Source: Bacteroidaceae bacterium (GTDB lineage Bacteria > Bacteroidota > Bacteroidia > Bacteroidales > Bacteroidaceae). Taken from it: 37,719 nt of DNA. Positions within the stretch are counted from its first letter, which is position 1. Each line of letters begins with the position of its first letter. The position numbers and the translations under genes were made by a program. Where the stretch lies: assembly GCA_017469525.1 (NCBI GenBank), contig JAFUGG010000069.1, positions 1-37,719 of the forward strand. The letters run 5' to 3'. Positions 1 to 8,227 of this stretch are shown here, piece after piece. Below the pieces are notes generated by a model. That model was not told where the DNA came from. It saw nothing but the letters and a program-made list of their open reading frames with translations, and searched no databases.

Positions 1-416
1 ACGATGGTGGGGAGGTCGTTGCCTGCGGGAGCAGAGATGACAACCTTCTTGGCACCGGCGGCGATGTGAGCAGAAGCCTTCTCCTTGCTTGTGTAGAAAC
101 CTGTGCACTCCAGAACTACGTCAACGCCGATCTTACCCCAAGGCAACTCAGCAGCGTTGGGAATAGCGTAGATGATGATTTCCTTACCATCGACGATGAT
201 AGAGTTGTCAGTAGCCTCGACGGTGTGCTTGTTCTCACCGAACTTGCCACAGAAACCGCCCTGAGCGGTGTCGTACTTGAGGAGGTGAGCCAGCATCTTG
301 GGGCTGGTCAGGTCGTTGATAGCGACTACTTCATAACCTTCAGCCTCGAACATCTGACGGAAAGCGAGGCGACCGATACGGCCGAAACCGTTAATTGCAA
401 CTTTTACGTTTGCCAT
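1..416 (-). CDS. gap: Glyceraldehyde-3-phosphate dehydrogenase, N-terminal part (cut by window edge)
   Basis: Reading the minus strand from the ATG at 416 gives 138 open codons running off the window at base 1. The protein begins with the NAD-binding Rossmann signature of type I GAPDH ([13 protein letters not shown] near residues 8-20), continues with [18 protein letters not shown] and later has [12 protein letters not shown], all hallmarks of phosphorylating GAPDH. The enzyme oxidises glyceraldehyde-3-phosphate to 1,3-bisphosphoglycerate in cytosolic glycolysis. The catalytic Cys region lies beyond the window, so activity cannot be checked here. The start is fixed because this ATG opens the conserved [12 protein letters not shown] motif. 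No TAnnTTTG box is seen in the 115 bp directly upstream. Transcription may come from the box at 645-652 through the small lipoprotein ORF. Confidence 0.96.
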   Translation of the reverse strand, partial: MANVKVAINGFGRIGRLAFRQMFEAEGYEVVAINDLTSPKMLAHLLKYDTAQGGFCGKFGENKHTVEATDNSIIVDGKEIIIYAIPNAAELPWGKIGVDVVLECTGFYTSKEKASAHIAAGAKKVVISAPAGNDLPTI

Positions 417-472
417 TGTGTTTTGTGTTAATTAAAAGGGTTTATAATAATTTGAACTATATATGTCAATCA

Positions 473-527
473 AGAATTAAGAGTTAAGAGTTAAGAATTA
501 AGAATTATATGTTGAACTATGAACTAT
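473..527. repeat. Heptamer array (AGARTTA x5, then GAACTAT x2)
   Basis: Five consecutive 7-bp units (AGAATTA, AGAGTTA, AGAGTTA, AGAATTA, AGAATTA) fill 473-507. Two GAACTAT units follow at 514-527. The array lies between the small lipoprotein ORF and gap. It belongs to a class of 7-bp-period arrays seen at many gene boundaries in this window, each with its own unit sequence. Confidence 0.85.
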
Positions 528-531
528 GTTT

Positions 532-636
532 TCATCCGCAATTGCAGTAATGTGCCGACTTGCAAGCCACCACAATTAGTGCCAAAAGCAGGCAAATTGA
601 TACAAAAATGACTCTTTTCTTCACTTTTTCTTTCAT
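532..636 (-). CDS. Small predicted lipoprotein, 34 residues
   Basis: An ATG at 636 on the minus strand opens 34 codons ending in TGA at 532. The product has a basic start (MKEKVKKR), a hydrophobic core (VIFVSICLLLALIV) and a lipobox ending VVAC with Cys25. Signal peptidase II processing would leave a ten-residue lipopeptide, CKSAHYCNCG, with three cysteines. This is a complete lipoprotein signal with a very short mature part, a design known from small membrane lipopeptides such as entericidins, although I recognise no family here. A Bacteroidetes-type -7 box lies just upstream at 645-652, and gap follows 115 bp downstream on the same strand, so it could also act as a leader ORF for gap. It is probably missed by annotation because of its size. 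Function unknown. Confidence 0.55.
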   Translation of the reverse strand: MKEKVKKRVIFVSICLLLALIVVACKSAHYCNCG

Positions 637-644
637 TTGCGCTG

Positions 645-652
645 CAAAATTA
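645..652 (-). promoter_or_regulatory. -7 promoter box (TAATTTTG) for the small lipoprotein/gap
   Basis: The minus strand reads TAATTTTG, matching the Bacteroidetes sigma-ABfr consensus TAnnTTTG. Its right edge is 8 bases before the lipoprotein ATG, implying a very short leader. No clear -33 TTTG at the usual 19-21 bp spacing is visible. Confidence 0.5.
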
Positions 653-791
653 CAAAATTCTTTTTAAATTCGCACTCGATAACAGATAAAAAATAGCTAA
701 TAGTGTCAAATTGCTAAATCAAAATTCCAATTTGAAAGCAAAAAGGTCTTTTAAACATTTAAACTCTTAAACCCTTAAACTCTTAATCACT

Positions 792-1184
792 ATGTCATTT
801 ATTCAAGATTTCAAAGCGTTCGCGCTTAAAGGTAACGTGATGGACATGGCAGTCGGTGTTATCATCGGCGGCGCATTCGGAAAGATTGTAAGCAGTCTGG
901 TGGACGACGTTCTGATGCCTCTCATCGGTATGGCTACGGGCAACATCGACTTTGCAAACCTCTCTTATCAGATTGGCGAAGGCGAAGGTGCTGCTGTGCT
1001 CAAGTACGGCCAGTTCATTCAGAACGTGGTGGATTTCCTCATCATCGCTCTCTGCATCTTCTTCATGGTGAAGGGCATCGCTGCTCTGAACCGCAAGAAG
1101 GAAGAAGAGCCCGCTCCTGCTCCTGCAGAGCCCAGCGCTGAGGAGAAGCTCCTCACCGAGATTCGCGACCTGCTCAAGAAGTAA
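792..1184 (+). CDS. mscL: Large-conductance mechanosensitive channel MscL
   Basis: This 130-residue protein has the size and order of parts of MscL. An N-terminal amphipathic stretch ([18 protein letters not shown]) leads into TM1 with the glycine-rich pore motif [20 protein letters not shown] (residues 20-39). A periplasmic loop follows, then TM2 (about residues 76-95, [14 protein letters not shown]), and a charged C-terminal helix ([14 protein letters not shown]) preceded by an Ala/Pro-rich linker. The channel forms a homopentamer in the inner membrane and opens under membrane tension to release solutes during osmotic downshock. The gene stands alone, divergent from gap, and is closed by its own terminator. 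An array with a 7-8-bp step precedes the start codon. Confidence 0.98.
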   Translation: MSFIQDFKAFALKGNVMDMAVGVIIGGAFGKIVSSLVDDVLMPLIGMATGNIDFANLSYQIGEGEGAAVLKYGQFIQNVVDFLIIALCIFFMVKGIAALNRKKEEEPAPAPAEPSAEEKLLTEIRDLLKK

Positions 1185-1194
1185 ACAATAAGCC

Positions 1195-1232
1195 AAGAGT
1201 CCCTAATGTCCTTAAAGACCTTAGGGACTCTT
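1195..1232 (+). terminator. Terminator hairpin after mscL
   Basis: A perfect 12-bp stem (AAGAGTCCCTAA at 1195-1206 pairing with TTAGGGACTCTT at 1221-1232) follows the mscL stop by 10 bases. The GTC/GAC pair inside extends it after one mismatch. Only a weak T-rich tail follows. Confidence 0.75.
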
Positions 1233-1250
1233 CTTAACTAAGGTAGAAAG

Positions 1251-2816
1251 ATGATGAAAAGACTTACCACCCTGCTGCTCCTCGTGTCGATGGCAGGAGG
1301 ACAATGCCTGATGGCTCAGACGGCTGCCATCAAGAGCCTGTATCGAAATGTAAAGGACACTTATGAGACGAAGGCTGACTCTACGACAAACGCCTTCATC
1401 GAGTCCTTTATGATAAAGAACAAGGGCTATTTCAACGTCAGCTATCAGCACTATGCCTTCAATGCCTACTGGACACAGGCACATGCCATCGACGTCGTCA
1501 TCTACAACTACCAGCGCCATAAAGGCATCGACACAAGACCCACCAGCACATACCTCACTTACATCAAGCGCTGGTATCAGAACAAGGCCAACAACTATGC
1601 CGGTGCTGCTGGCAAGAGTGATACAGGCGTCAACACCAGCACCGACTACAAGATGTTCGAAAACCCCTTCACCGACGACATGTGCTGGATAACGCTCACG
1701 CTCCTGCACATCGCCGAGGCAACAGGTACATCGTCATACGCCATCGTCGCCCGTCAAGTGTTCGACAACTACATTATCAGTCGAGGCACGGAGGACGAGG
1801 AGACGGGTGGCATCAAGCTCCCCTGGAACACCGACGTGGGCAGCGGACCGAATGCCTGCACGCAGTCGCCTGCAACACTCATTGCTGCCAAGCTCTATCA
1901 GAGGTTCGGCACAGCAAAGTATCTGGAGTATGCCAAGAAACTCTACGCCTATGCCAACAAGAAGATGTACATGAGCGACGGACGCATCGAGGAGCCGCCA
2001 CTGACCTATACGCAAGGCACCTTCGGCGAGGCTTGCCGCATCCTCTATCACGTCACAGACGAGTCGAGTTCCGTCAAGAACAAGTACCGGACACAGGCCT
2101 ACACCGCCTTGTACTACGCCTTTACCAGCACCCGCTGCACCAACGGACAGAACATTCTCCGTGATGAAGGCTCCAGCGGCGACCAAAGTATCTTCAAGGC
2201 CATCCTCATCCCATACGCCGTCAACTTCGTACTCGACGAGGACATGACCTCTAACAACCGCACAAACCTCTGCAAGCTCATCCTGAAGAATACCACGATG
2301 CTGTGGAAGCAACTCGACTTCTCGCGCTACCCTCTCCTCTTCTATAACTACGGATGGACATCGCCCTACACAGGTTCCGACAGCGATGCCTCGATGGGAG
2401 CAGCCTGCAGCGGAGCATCGCTCATAGAGAACACCGCCCGTATGTGCCGCGTCATCACCGACCGCTACAACCTCGGCGCACTCCTGACCGAATGCGAGAA
2501 GTTCGTTATCGAGCCTGGACTGGAAGAGGAAGAAGTCTTCGTCACCTTCTCGAGTGCCAAGCAGGCCGCAACAGACATCATGGCAAGCCCCGGCGACTTC
2601 ACAATCGCCCAGTTCAAGAAGGCTATAGAGAACCTGCAAGCCGCCTACCAAGCAGCACAGGACTTCGCCACAGGCATAAAGACCTTCTCTGACTCACCCT
2701 TAAGGAACGAGGAAATCTACGACCTCAGTGGTAAAATGGTAAATGGTAAATGGTCAAATGGTAAATTCCCTCGCGGTATATATATAATAGGTGGAAGAAA
2801 AGTGATGGTGAAGTAG
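1251..2816 (+). CDS. Secreted glycoside hydrolase family 76 protein (alpha-1,6-mannanase-like)
   Basis: This 521-residue protein has a signal peptide (MKRLTTLLLLVSMAGG...LMAQ). Residues about 25-430 form the (alpha/alpha)6 barrel of GH76, known for endo-alpha-1,6-mannanases acting on fungal cell-wall mannan. The family's adjacent catalytic aspartates are visible in FTDDMCW (near residue 142). Other supporting segments are NPFTDDMCWITLTLLHIAEA, a TYTQGTFGEACR segment typical of the barrel core, and YGWTSPY. After a helical linker the last 45 residues (IYDLSGKMV...GIYIIGGRKVMVK) resemble the beta-rich C-terminal sorting-type tails of Bacteroidetes secreted proteins. That tail is interrupted by a 7-bp DNA repeat encoding VNGKWSNGKF. 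ATG ATG at the start makes 1254 an equally good start. No SusC/D pair is nearby, so the locus is not a canonical PUL. GH92 lies just beyond the tRNA. Confidence 0.85.
   Translation: MMKRLTTLLLLVSMAGGQCLMAQTAAIKSLYRNVKDTYETKADSTTNAFIESFMIKNKGYFNVSYQHYAFNAYWTQAHAIDVVIYNYQRHKGIDTRPTSTYLTYIKRWYQNKANNYAGAAGKSDTGVNTSTDYKMFENPFTDDMCWITLTLLHIAEATGTSSYAIVARQVFDNYIISRGTEDEETGGIKLPWNTDVGSGPNACTQSPATLIAAKLYQRFGTAKYLEYAKKLYAYANKKMYMSDGRIEEPPLTYTQGTFGEACRILYHVTDESSSVKNKYRTQAYTALYYAFTSTRCTNGQNILRDEGSSGDQSIFKAILIPYAVNFVLDEDMTSNNRTNLCKLILKNTTMLWKQLDFSRYPLLFYNYGWTSPYTGSDSDASMGAACSGASLIENTARMCRVITDRYNLGALLTECEKFVIEPGLEEEEVFVTFSSAKQAATDIMASPGDFTIAQFKKAIENLQAAYQAAQDFATGIKTFSDSPLRNEEIYDLSGKMVNGKWSNGKFPRGIYIIGGRKVMVK
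2734..2766 (+). repeat. Heptamer array AAATGGT inside the GH76 coding sequence
   Basis: AAATGGT occurs at 2734, 2741 and 2748, then after one extra C again at 2756, followed by a degenerate unit. The same layout (three units, one C, one unit) occurs 220 bp downstream at 2954-2982 with unit AAATYGT. Here it is translated as part of the C-terminal tail. Confidence 0.85.
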
Positions 2817-2909
2817 AGGAAAACAGGCAAAACACAAGCAAAAAAGGGAAAAAACAGCACACAACTGAATTTTTTTCCTTTTTCGCTTTCTTCTTTACAC
2901 TTTTTGTTG

Positions 2910-2917
2910 TACCTTTG
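2910..2917 (+). promoter_or_regulatory. -7 promoter box (TACCTTTG) for tRNA-Cys
   Basis: TACCTTTG is a full match to the Bacteroidetes -7 consensus, about 75 bp before the tRNA. A T-rich stretch precedes it. I see no convincing -33 element. Confidence 0.5.
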
Positions 2918-2953
2918 CAGCGCAATTTGAACGAGAGAAGTCAGTTTACATAT

Positions 2954-2986
2954 AAATTGTAAATCGTAAATCGTCAAATTGTAAAT
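2954..2986 (+). repeat. Heptamer array AAATYGT before tRNA-Cys
   Basis: Units AAATTGT, AAATCGT, AAATCGT, one C, then AAATTGT lie between the promoter box and the tRNA, within the presumed tRNA leader. The arrangement copies that of the array inside the GH76 gene. Confidence 0.8.
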
Positions 2987-2992
2987 AACGTT

Positions 2993-3064
2993 GGTGCCTT
3001 GGATGAGTGGCTTAGTCAACGGTCTGCAAAACCGTCTACAGCAGTTCGAATCTGCTAGGCACCT
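2993..3064 (+). tRNA. tRNA-Cys (anticodon GCA)
   Basis: All cloverleaf parts can be paired by eye. The acceptor stem is GGTGCCT (2993-2999) with AGGCACC (3057-3063). The anticodon stem is ACGGT/ACCGT around loop CTGCAAA with anticodon GCA at 3026-3028, and the T loop is TTCGAAT. The discriminator is T (3064), the identity base expected for tRNA-Cys. CCA is not encoded. A terminator follows directly. Confidence 0.97.
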
Positions 3065-3070
3065 CAAGAA

Positions 3071-3116
3071 AAGAAGGGATTGCATCATGACTCTGATGCA
3101 GTCCCTTCTTGTTTTA
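3071..3116 (+). terminator. Intrinsic terminator after tRNA-Cys
   Basis: A 17-bp stem (3071-3087 with 3094-3110, one G-T pair) with a 6-base loop is followed by GTTTTATT. It starts seven bases after the tRNA end. Confidence 0.9.
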
Positions 3117-3181
3117 TTGACGACGGCCTGTGTCCTGCGCCACGTTAAGTTTGCAAATGCGGCACGCCTCGTTTTCAACCG

Positions 3182-5470
3182 TCACTTCTCAAGTTCAAAA
3201 GTAAGGCTGTAGGGAGCGGCTCTTTTCTCCGTGCCCAACTGCTTGTTCGGCTTGTCGGACATCTGAAGGGAAAGCGTACCGCCTGATGTCAACTCGATGT
3301 AGGTGATATAATTGCGCGAGAGAGGTTGGCCATTGAGACTGCGACTATCGACATAGACATTATCCTTCGAGTTGTCTTTTGCCTCGATGATGAACTGCTT
3401 GCCATCCTCCATCGTGATGGTTGCCTTACGGAAAATCGGGCTGCCAAGCACGTATTGGTCGGTGCCAGGCGTAACGGCATAGAGCCCCAGAGCAGACAGG
3501 ACATACCACGACGACATGCCACCTTGGTCTTCATCGCCCGGGAAACCATCTGGTGTGCTATGGTAAAGGCGCTCCATAATCTGGCGAACCCAGTACTGGG
3601 TCTTCCAAGGCTGGCCCGCATAGCTGTAGAGATAAGGCATGTGCTGAATGGGTTGATTGCCATGAGCATACTGTCCCATGCCGGCTATCTCCATCTCTGT
3701 CATCTCGTGAATCTTGCCGCCATACCAGCCTGGCTTAACAGTACTTGGCTGCGAAAAGACGCTATCCATCTTCTGGCAAAAGGCTTCATCGGAGCCGAAG
3801 AGTTCGATAAGACCCTGCACATCGTGGAAGACGCTCCAGATATAGTGCCAGGCATTACCCTCGGTATATGGTCCGCCCCATACAAGTGGGTCGAAAGGCT
3901 CCACACTCCACTTGCCGTCCTTGCCTCTTCCCCTGAAAAACTTCGTCTCAGGATCCCAGAGATTCAGGTAATTATGGAGCACTCTTTCGAATATTTTCTC
4001 GTAGAACGTGTTGCCACAACTGCGGGCAAGTTTCCATGCGCACCAGTCGTCGTAGGCATACTCCAGCGTTTGTGTCACACTGCCGTGCGACTCGGGAAAG
4101 GTGACATAACCGAGTTGCCAATACTCTTTCCAACCAGCTCGACCATTCGCTCCACCAAGAGGTCCTTTATTCATGGCCTCATGAGCATAGGCAGTCAAGG
4201 CGGAATCCGGGTCGAAAGAGTATATCCCTTTTGCCCACGCATCTGCCAGAAGCGATATGCTATGATTGCCACACATGCCTCCTGTCTCGCCCGGACAAGA
4301 CCAAGCTGGCAGCCATCCGAACTGCTTCTGTGCATCGAGAAGGGCTTGCATGTAGCGGCCTTGTTGCGTAGGATGCAGGATATTGGTCAACGGGAACTGG
4401 CTTCGGAAGGTATCCCAAAAGCCGTTGTCGGTCAACATATAACCCTCGTGAATCTTTCCGTCATAGGGACTATAATAATAAGGTGTGCCATCCAACCTGA
4501 TTTCATAGAACTTACGGGAGAACAAGTTTGCCCTAAACAGACAACTATAGAAGGTGCGCAGCTGCTCTTCGCTGCCACCTTCCACTCGGATGCGGTTCAG
4601 CAGAGCATTCCACGTCTCGAAGCCCCGCTTCTTTGTCTGTTCCAAGGTTTTGTCCGCACCCAATTCCAGTCGCCAGTTCTGCCAAGCTTGTTCCTCGCTG
4701 ATGTAGCTGCTGGCTGCCCTCGCCTGCACCTTGCTGCCCGGACGGAACTTGAGGTAGCAGCCGTAGCGTTTGCCCTGGCCGTCCTTCTCGTGCGGAAAAG
4801 TCTTCTTATTCTCCCCTTCCCAAATGCCGTAGTCGAGTATGGGCTGGTCGAACTGCACGACAAAGAAGCAGCGGAAGTTCTCGCTGTGATTGACGAAGCG
4901 TTGGTTGTTGACCCAGCCCGTAACCTGCCGTTTCTCTGGATTTACATGGATTTCCGACTCGGCGGTATAGCCGTCGATGACCAAGTAAGCGTCCTGTTTC
5001 TTCGGATACGAAAAGCGAAGATGCACGCTTCGCTCTGTTGGAGCCATCTCTGTACGAATGTCATTGTCGAAGGTGACACTGTAGTAGTGAGGCTGTCCGA
5101 CCTCCTTGCAATGGCAGAAACGTGCGCCTCGTTTATCGGGATCGACCTCCAAGTTACCCGTTTCAGGGAAGAAAGTATAGACGGCATAATCGCTAACCCA
5201 AGGCGAAGGCTGATGGCTTTGGCCAAATCCCCTGATTTGATCCGACTCATAAAGGTACTTAAAACCCTCGCCATTGGGTCCCGTCTGGGGCGTCCACATG
5301 TGTTGGGCATACGGCATAGCCGTAGCTGGGAAAGTGTTGCCGTGCGAGAGGCCGAAGTTTGAAAGCGTGCCTTGCAGCGTATTTACATAGCGAACCAAGT
5401 CGGGATGGCTTGTCGCATTAACCGACAAAGCACAGAGCAAGAACCCACAGAGGGAGGAGTACAATCTCAT
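3182..5470 (-). CDS. Secreted GH92 exo-alpha-mannosidase, probably alpha-1,2-specific
   Basis: The protein is 762 residues with a signal peptide (MRLYSSLCGFLLCALSVNA). Residues about 22-280 form the N-terminal beta-sandwich and about 290-740 the (alpha/alpha)6 barrel of GH92, calcium-dependent inverting mannosidases that trim mannose from N-glycans and mannan. The catalytic acid is expected in TEGNAWHY (E537) and the base aspartates in GDEDQGG (D646, D648). These sit at a constant offset of +4 from the residues I recall for Bacteroides thetaiotaomicron BT3990 (E533, D642, D644). HE at 588-589 matches that enzyme's +1-subsite pair linked to alpha-1,2 specificity. Family assignment is firm; linkage specificity is inference. 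The start ATG is 3 bp after the stop of the upstream repeat-protein gene, so the two are co-transcribed. Confidence 0.95.
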   Translation of the reverse strand: MRLYSSLCGFLLCALSVNATSHPDLVRYVNTLQGTLSNFGLSHGNTFPATAMPYAQHMWTPQTGPNGEGFKYLYESDQIRGFGQSHQPSPWVSDYAVYTFFPETGNLEVDPDKRGARFCHCKEVGQPHYYSVTFDNDIRTEMAPTERSVHLRFSYPKKQDAYLVIDGYTAESEIHVNPEKRQVTGWVNNQRFVNHSENFRCFFVVQFDQPILDYGIWEGENKKTFPHEKDGQGKRYGCYLKFRPGSKVQARAASSYISEEQAWQNWRLELGADKTLEQTKKRGFETWNALLNRIRVEGGSEEQLRTFYSCLFRANLFSRKFYEIRLDGTPYYYSPYDGKIHEGYMLTDNGFWDTFRSQFPLTNILHPTQQGRYMQALLDAQKQFGWLPAWSCPGETGGMCGNHSISLLADAWAKGIYSFDPDSALTAYAHEAMNKGPLGGANGRAGWKEYWQLGYVTFPESHGSVTQTLEYAYDDWCAWKLARSCGNTFYEKIFERVLHNYLNLWDPETKFFRGRGKDGKWSVEPFDPLVWGGPYTEGNAWHYIWSVFHDVQGLIELFGSDEAFCQKMDSVFSQPSTVKPGWYGGKIHEMTEMEIAGMGQYAHGNQPIQHMPYLYSYAGQPWKTQYWVRQIMERLYHSTPDGFPGDEDQGGMSSWYVLSALGLYAVTPGTDQYVLGSPIFRKATITMEDGKQFIIEAKDNSKDNVYVDSRSLNGQPLSRNYITYIELTSGGTLSLQMSDKPNKQLGTEKRAAPYSLTFELEK

Positions 5471-5473
5471 TAT

Positions 5474-7927
5474 CTATCTAGTTTTACTTATCAATACTTT
5501 TCTTCCGTTAGTGACGACGATGCCCTGATAGTCTTTACCTACGCGCTGGCCGGCAAGATTGTAGGTCGCACCGCTCGCTTTGGAAGCAGGGACGAGGCTT
5601 ATGCCATCGGGATCCACGCCAGGAGTGAACGTCACCTTATAGTTATTGTCATAGCCATAGTCGCTGATACCATTGGCATATTTGTATTTATTGCCATTCG
5701 CGTCACCTCCGTCGGCAAAGAACTCGAGGGTCTTCGTCACGTTCTGGTCGAGCCATTCGCTCGCGATAAACTCTTTTCCTTCACCCCAGTCGAGCACCCA
5801 ATGCCCGCCGCCATGGGAGTCCATGGGAGTCCATTCCCATGCCGTATCGTCGTGCTGCCAGCCATCAGCCCTGTCGTAGATGGTCGAACAAAAACCTACG
5901 TAAGTCAACGACTCACTCGTTTCTACCTCAACCTTCAGCACTTTAATGGAGGATGTCAGCCCTGGGATGACGATGTTCTCCCAACCTTCCGAGGGGAACG
6001 ACTGGGTGAAGACCTCGCCGTCGCAGTTGATGGTGAGTGTCATGCTGCGGATGCCTTCCGTCTGCACGCTGCCATCATCGATGGTGAAGCGGAACTTACA
6101 ATCTTCTTTGTCCTTACCAAAGACATAGTTTTCCCCGTCAACAACGACCTGATAATACACCTCGAGAACATAGTTCTTTCCCACTTCCAGCCCATCTGCA
6201 ACTTGCCATCCCAGATTCTCTGCATGGCAATACATGATGTTGTTGCCCTGATTGAAGTATTGCTGAGCGTCGATCCTGTTCCACCAGCCTTCGTCTGCAT
6301 GCCCTTCTTCATAGACTTTGTACTGAAGGCTTACGTCTTTCGTGCTCAAGCCTTCCTTTACACGGAATATAATATCGAATTGTTCTATCGTGAGGGAACT
6401 GAGTCGTCCAGGTTGTTCGCTTGGGTCACGACTGCCGTCACCATAGAAAGCATACACCCATAACTCGTCGTTGACGCGAAGATCCAGTTCGGCGGTCACT
6501 TCGTCGAGGAACTTAACCTTCCAATCATCACCTTCGCCTGTGGAGAAGGTCACTTTGTAGTTCGCTCCTCCATTATTGTAAAAGACGTCATTTCCTGAGC
6601 CATCCTGTCCCTTTACATAGAACTGGAAGGTCTTAGACTCGCTGCTGTTGAGCCATTCGTCCTCTACAATTTCGTATCCTTCTTTACCGAAATCGAGCAT
6701 CCAATAACCGCTGCCCGACTGACTTAACGGTATTGTGCGCCATTCGTTGCTGCCGGAAGGACCGCCATTCTCCGTGTTGTACATCGTGCCTACCACATCC
6801 ACGCTTCTTATTCCGTCTGAGGTCCAGACCTCAGCCTTCATTATCTTCAGGGACGTTGTCTGCCCTTCCAGGTTCAACGGAACTGCATTCTCATGGTCGA
6901 AATACATTTCGAAAGGCTCGCCGCCATTGTGGCTGAGTGTCAGTATCACGCTGTAAATCTCCTCTTGCGACGTGTTTTCCGTGAGGAAGAAGCGGAACTT
7001 GCTGCCTTCCTTATTCTTGCCCAAGAAGATGTATTCCCCGTCAACTACAACCTGATAATTCACCTCGAGGACATAGTCCCTGTTGGGTTCCAGGCTATTT
7101 GTCACGTTAAGTCCCATCATGTCGGTATAGAAAAACATCGTGTTGCTGCCCTGGTCGTAGAACTGCGTAGCATCTATTCGGTTCCAGCCGCCTTCCGGTT
7201 CTTGTCCCTCTTCATAGACTCTGTACTGAAGACTCACGTCGTTTGTCTTCACGCCATTATTACAATAGAACCAGAGAGCGAACTGGTCGATGGCAAGCGA
7301 GCTGAGTTGTCCCAGCTGATCTTCTGGTGCGCGACTCCCATCGCCATTGAAGGAATAGCTTCGGCTTTCGCCATCTATGTTAAGAACCAAGTCCGCAGTA
7401 GATTCTTCGAGGAACTTAATCTTCCAATCCTCCCCTTCGCCAGTGGAGAAAGTCACTTTGTAGTGTGCTCCTCCGTTATCGTAGAAGAACTGAGTACCCG
7501 AGCCGCCAAACGCCTGCACATAGAACTCGAAGGTCTTCGTCTTGTTCCCTTCGAGCCATTCCGGCTCAATGAGGTCAATACCATCGCCCATATCGAGTTG
7601 CCACTTGCCGTTTTCCATGTCCTCGAGAGGGATGGAACGCCACTCTTCGCTGCCGGAGGGACCGCCCTGCGAGGTGTTGTACATCGCACCTTGGAACATG
7701 ACGGCAATCATCGGACGCGACGTCTCGACCTCCACTTTGTGGATGACAATTGACTTGACCGACCCTTTGACGATCATTTCCTCCCAACCTGAAGAGGGGA
7801 GTTCCTGAGTGAACGGGCCCTCGCCATCTACGCTGAGCGTGAGCTTCAAACTGGTGATTTCATCGCACTTGACGCTGCACACAAAGGTAAACAACGCAAG
7901 CAAAAGTGTAAAAGCCTTGGTTTTCAT
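5474..7927 (-). CDS. Large secreted repeat protein of unknown function (A-B-A-B-A architecture)
   Basis: This 817-residue protein has a signal peptide (MKTKAFTLLLALFTFVCSVKC). It consists of two alternating domain types, each about 140 residues. Type A (about 24-162, 324-461, 626-767) has motifs such as MYNTxxGGPSGSxEWRxIPL and YKVTFSTGEG. Type B (about 176-316, 476-616) has DVSLQYxVYEEG, WNRIDAxQ and YxLEVxYQVVVDGE. The A-B unit repeats at about 300 residues with high similarity, and a third, more divergent A follows. The last 40 residues (TYNLAGQRVG...GIVVTNGRKVLISK) resemble Bacteroidetes C-terminal sorting-type tails. Strand-like, aromatic-rich sequence suggests beta-sandwich modules. It heads an operon with the GH92 mannosidase, so binding of a glycan or cell-surface display is plausible but unproven. 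I do not recognise the family. Confidence 0.85.
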   Translation of the reverse strand: MKTKAFTLLLALFTFVCSVKCDEITSLKLTLSVDGEGPFTQELPSSGWEEMIVKGSVKSIVIHKVEVETSRPMIAVMFQGAMYNTSQGGPSGSEEWRSIPLEDMENGKWQLDMGDGIDLIEPEWLEGNKTKTFEFYVQAFGGSGTQFFYDNGGAHYKVTFSTGEGEDWKIKFLEESTADLVLNIDGESRSYSFNGDGSRAPEDQLGQLSSLAIDQFALWFYCNNGVKTNDVSLQYRVYEEGQEPEGGWNRIDATQFYDQGSNTMFFYTDMMGLNVTNSLEPNRDYVLEVNYQVVVDGEYIFLGKNKEGSKFRFFLTENTSQEEIYSVILTLSHNGGEPFEMYFDHENAVPLNLEGQTTSLKIMKAEVWTSDGIRSVDVVGTMYNTENGGPSGSNEWRTIPLSQSGSGYWMLDFGKEGYEIVEDEWLNSSESKTFQFYVKGQDGSGNDVFYNNGGANYKVTFSTGEGDDWKVKFLDEVTAELDLRVNDELWVYAFYGDGSRDPSEQPGRLSSLTIEQFDIIFRVKEGLSTKDVSLQYKVYEEGHADEGWWNRIDAQQYFNQGNNIMYCHAENLGWQVADGLEVGKNYVLEVYYQVVVDGENYVFGKDKEDCKFRFTIDDGSVQTEGIRSMTLTINCDGEVFTQSFPSEGWENIVIPGLTSSIKVLKVEVETSESLTYVGFCSTIYDRADGWQHDDTAWEWTPMDSHGGGHWVLDWGEGKEFIASEWLDQNVTKTLEFFADGGDANGNKYKYANGISDYGYDNNYKVTFTPGVDPDGISLVPASKASGATYNLAGQRVGKDYQGIVVTNGRKVLISKTR

Positions 7928-7967
7928 AAATCTTTTTTCTTTAAGTTAATAATACTAATGCCTGTCG

Positions 7968-7975
7968 CAAATATA
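7968..7975 (-). promoter_or_regulatory. -7 promoter box (TATATTTG) for the repeat protein-GH92 operon
   Basis: The minus strand carries TATATTTG 40 bp before the start codon at 7927, fitting TAnnTTTG. The predicted leader is about 30-35 nt. No -33 TTTG at 19-21 bp spacing is visible. Confidence 0.5.
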
Positions 7976-8227
7976 CGGATTATTGACAATATCCTACTAC
8001 TATATGTTAGAAAATTGCAGTAAATGCGTGAAAAACGATAGAAAAAGGTGCTTTTTCGCAGGTTTAGGAATTAAAAGATATTCCGTTAGGGTATGTTCCT
8101 AATGCAGGTGAGAAGTGACAGAATGCAAGGCAAATGCGCTATAACGGTGTCAGAATGTCAGAAATTGCACACCTTGAAACAGGCCGAAAAAGGGCATTTA
8201 TTGCGACGGTTTGTCCCACTTGGCATA

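Larger units (their letters stand above)
417..791. other. Intergenic region between divergent gap and mscL
   Basis: This 375-bp AT-rich stretch holds a small lipoprotein ORF on the minus strand (532-636), its -7 promoter box (645-652), a heptamer array (473-527), and before mscL a run of TTAAAC-type units with an 8-bp step (about 755-787). I see no TAnnTTTG box for mscL, so its promoter is unresolved. Confidence 0.7.

Noticed and set aside
2717..3178. 153-codon minus-strand frame across the tRNA-Cys region
   Set aside because: It covers the tRNA, its terminator and the end of the GH76 gene on the wrong strand, and has no protein features.
3326..5362. Very long antisense frames (also 13110-14624, 17802-19919 and 24904-27135, of 500-740 codons)
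   Set aside because: Each lies fully opposite a clearly identified gene (GH92, yidC, lptD, fusion/cyclophilin). Such frames arise from codon bias in GC-balanced genes, and their translations show no domain or signal.
1251..7927. Canonical polysaccharide utilisation locus
   Set aside because: Mannan-type enzymes are present, but there is no SusC/SusD pair, hybrid two-component sensor or sigma/anti-sigma pair in the window.
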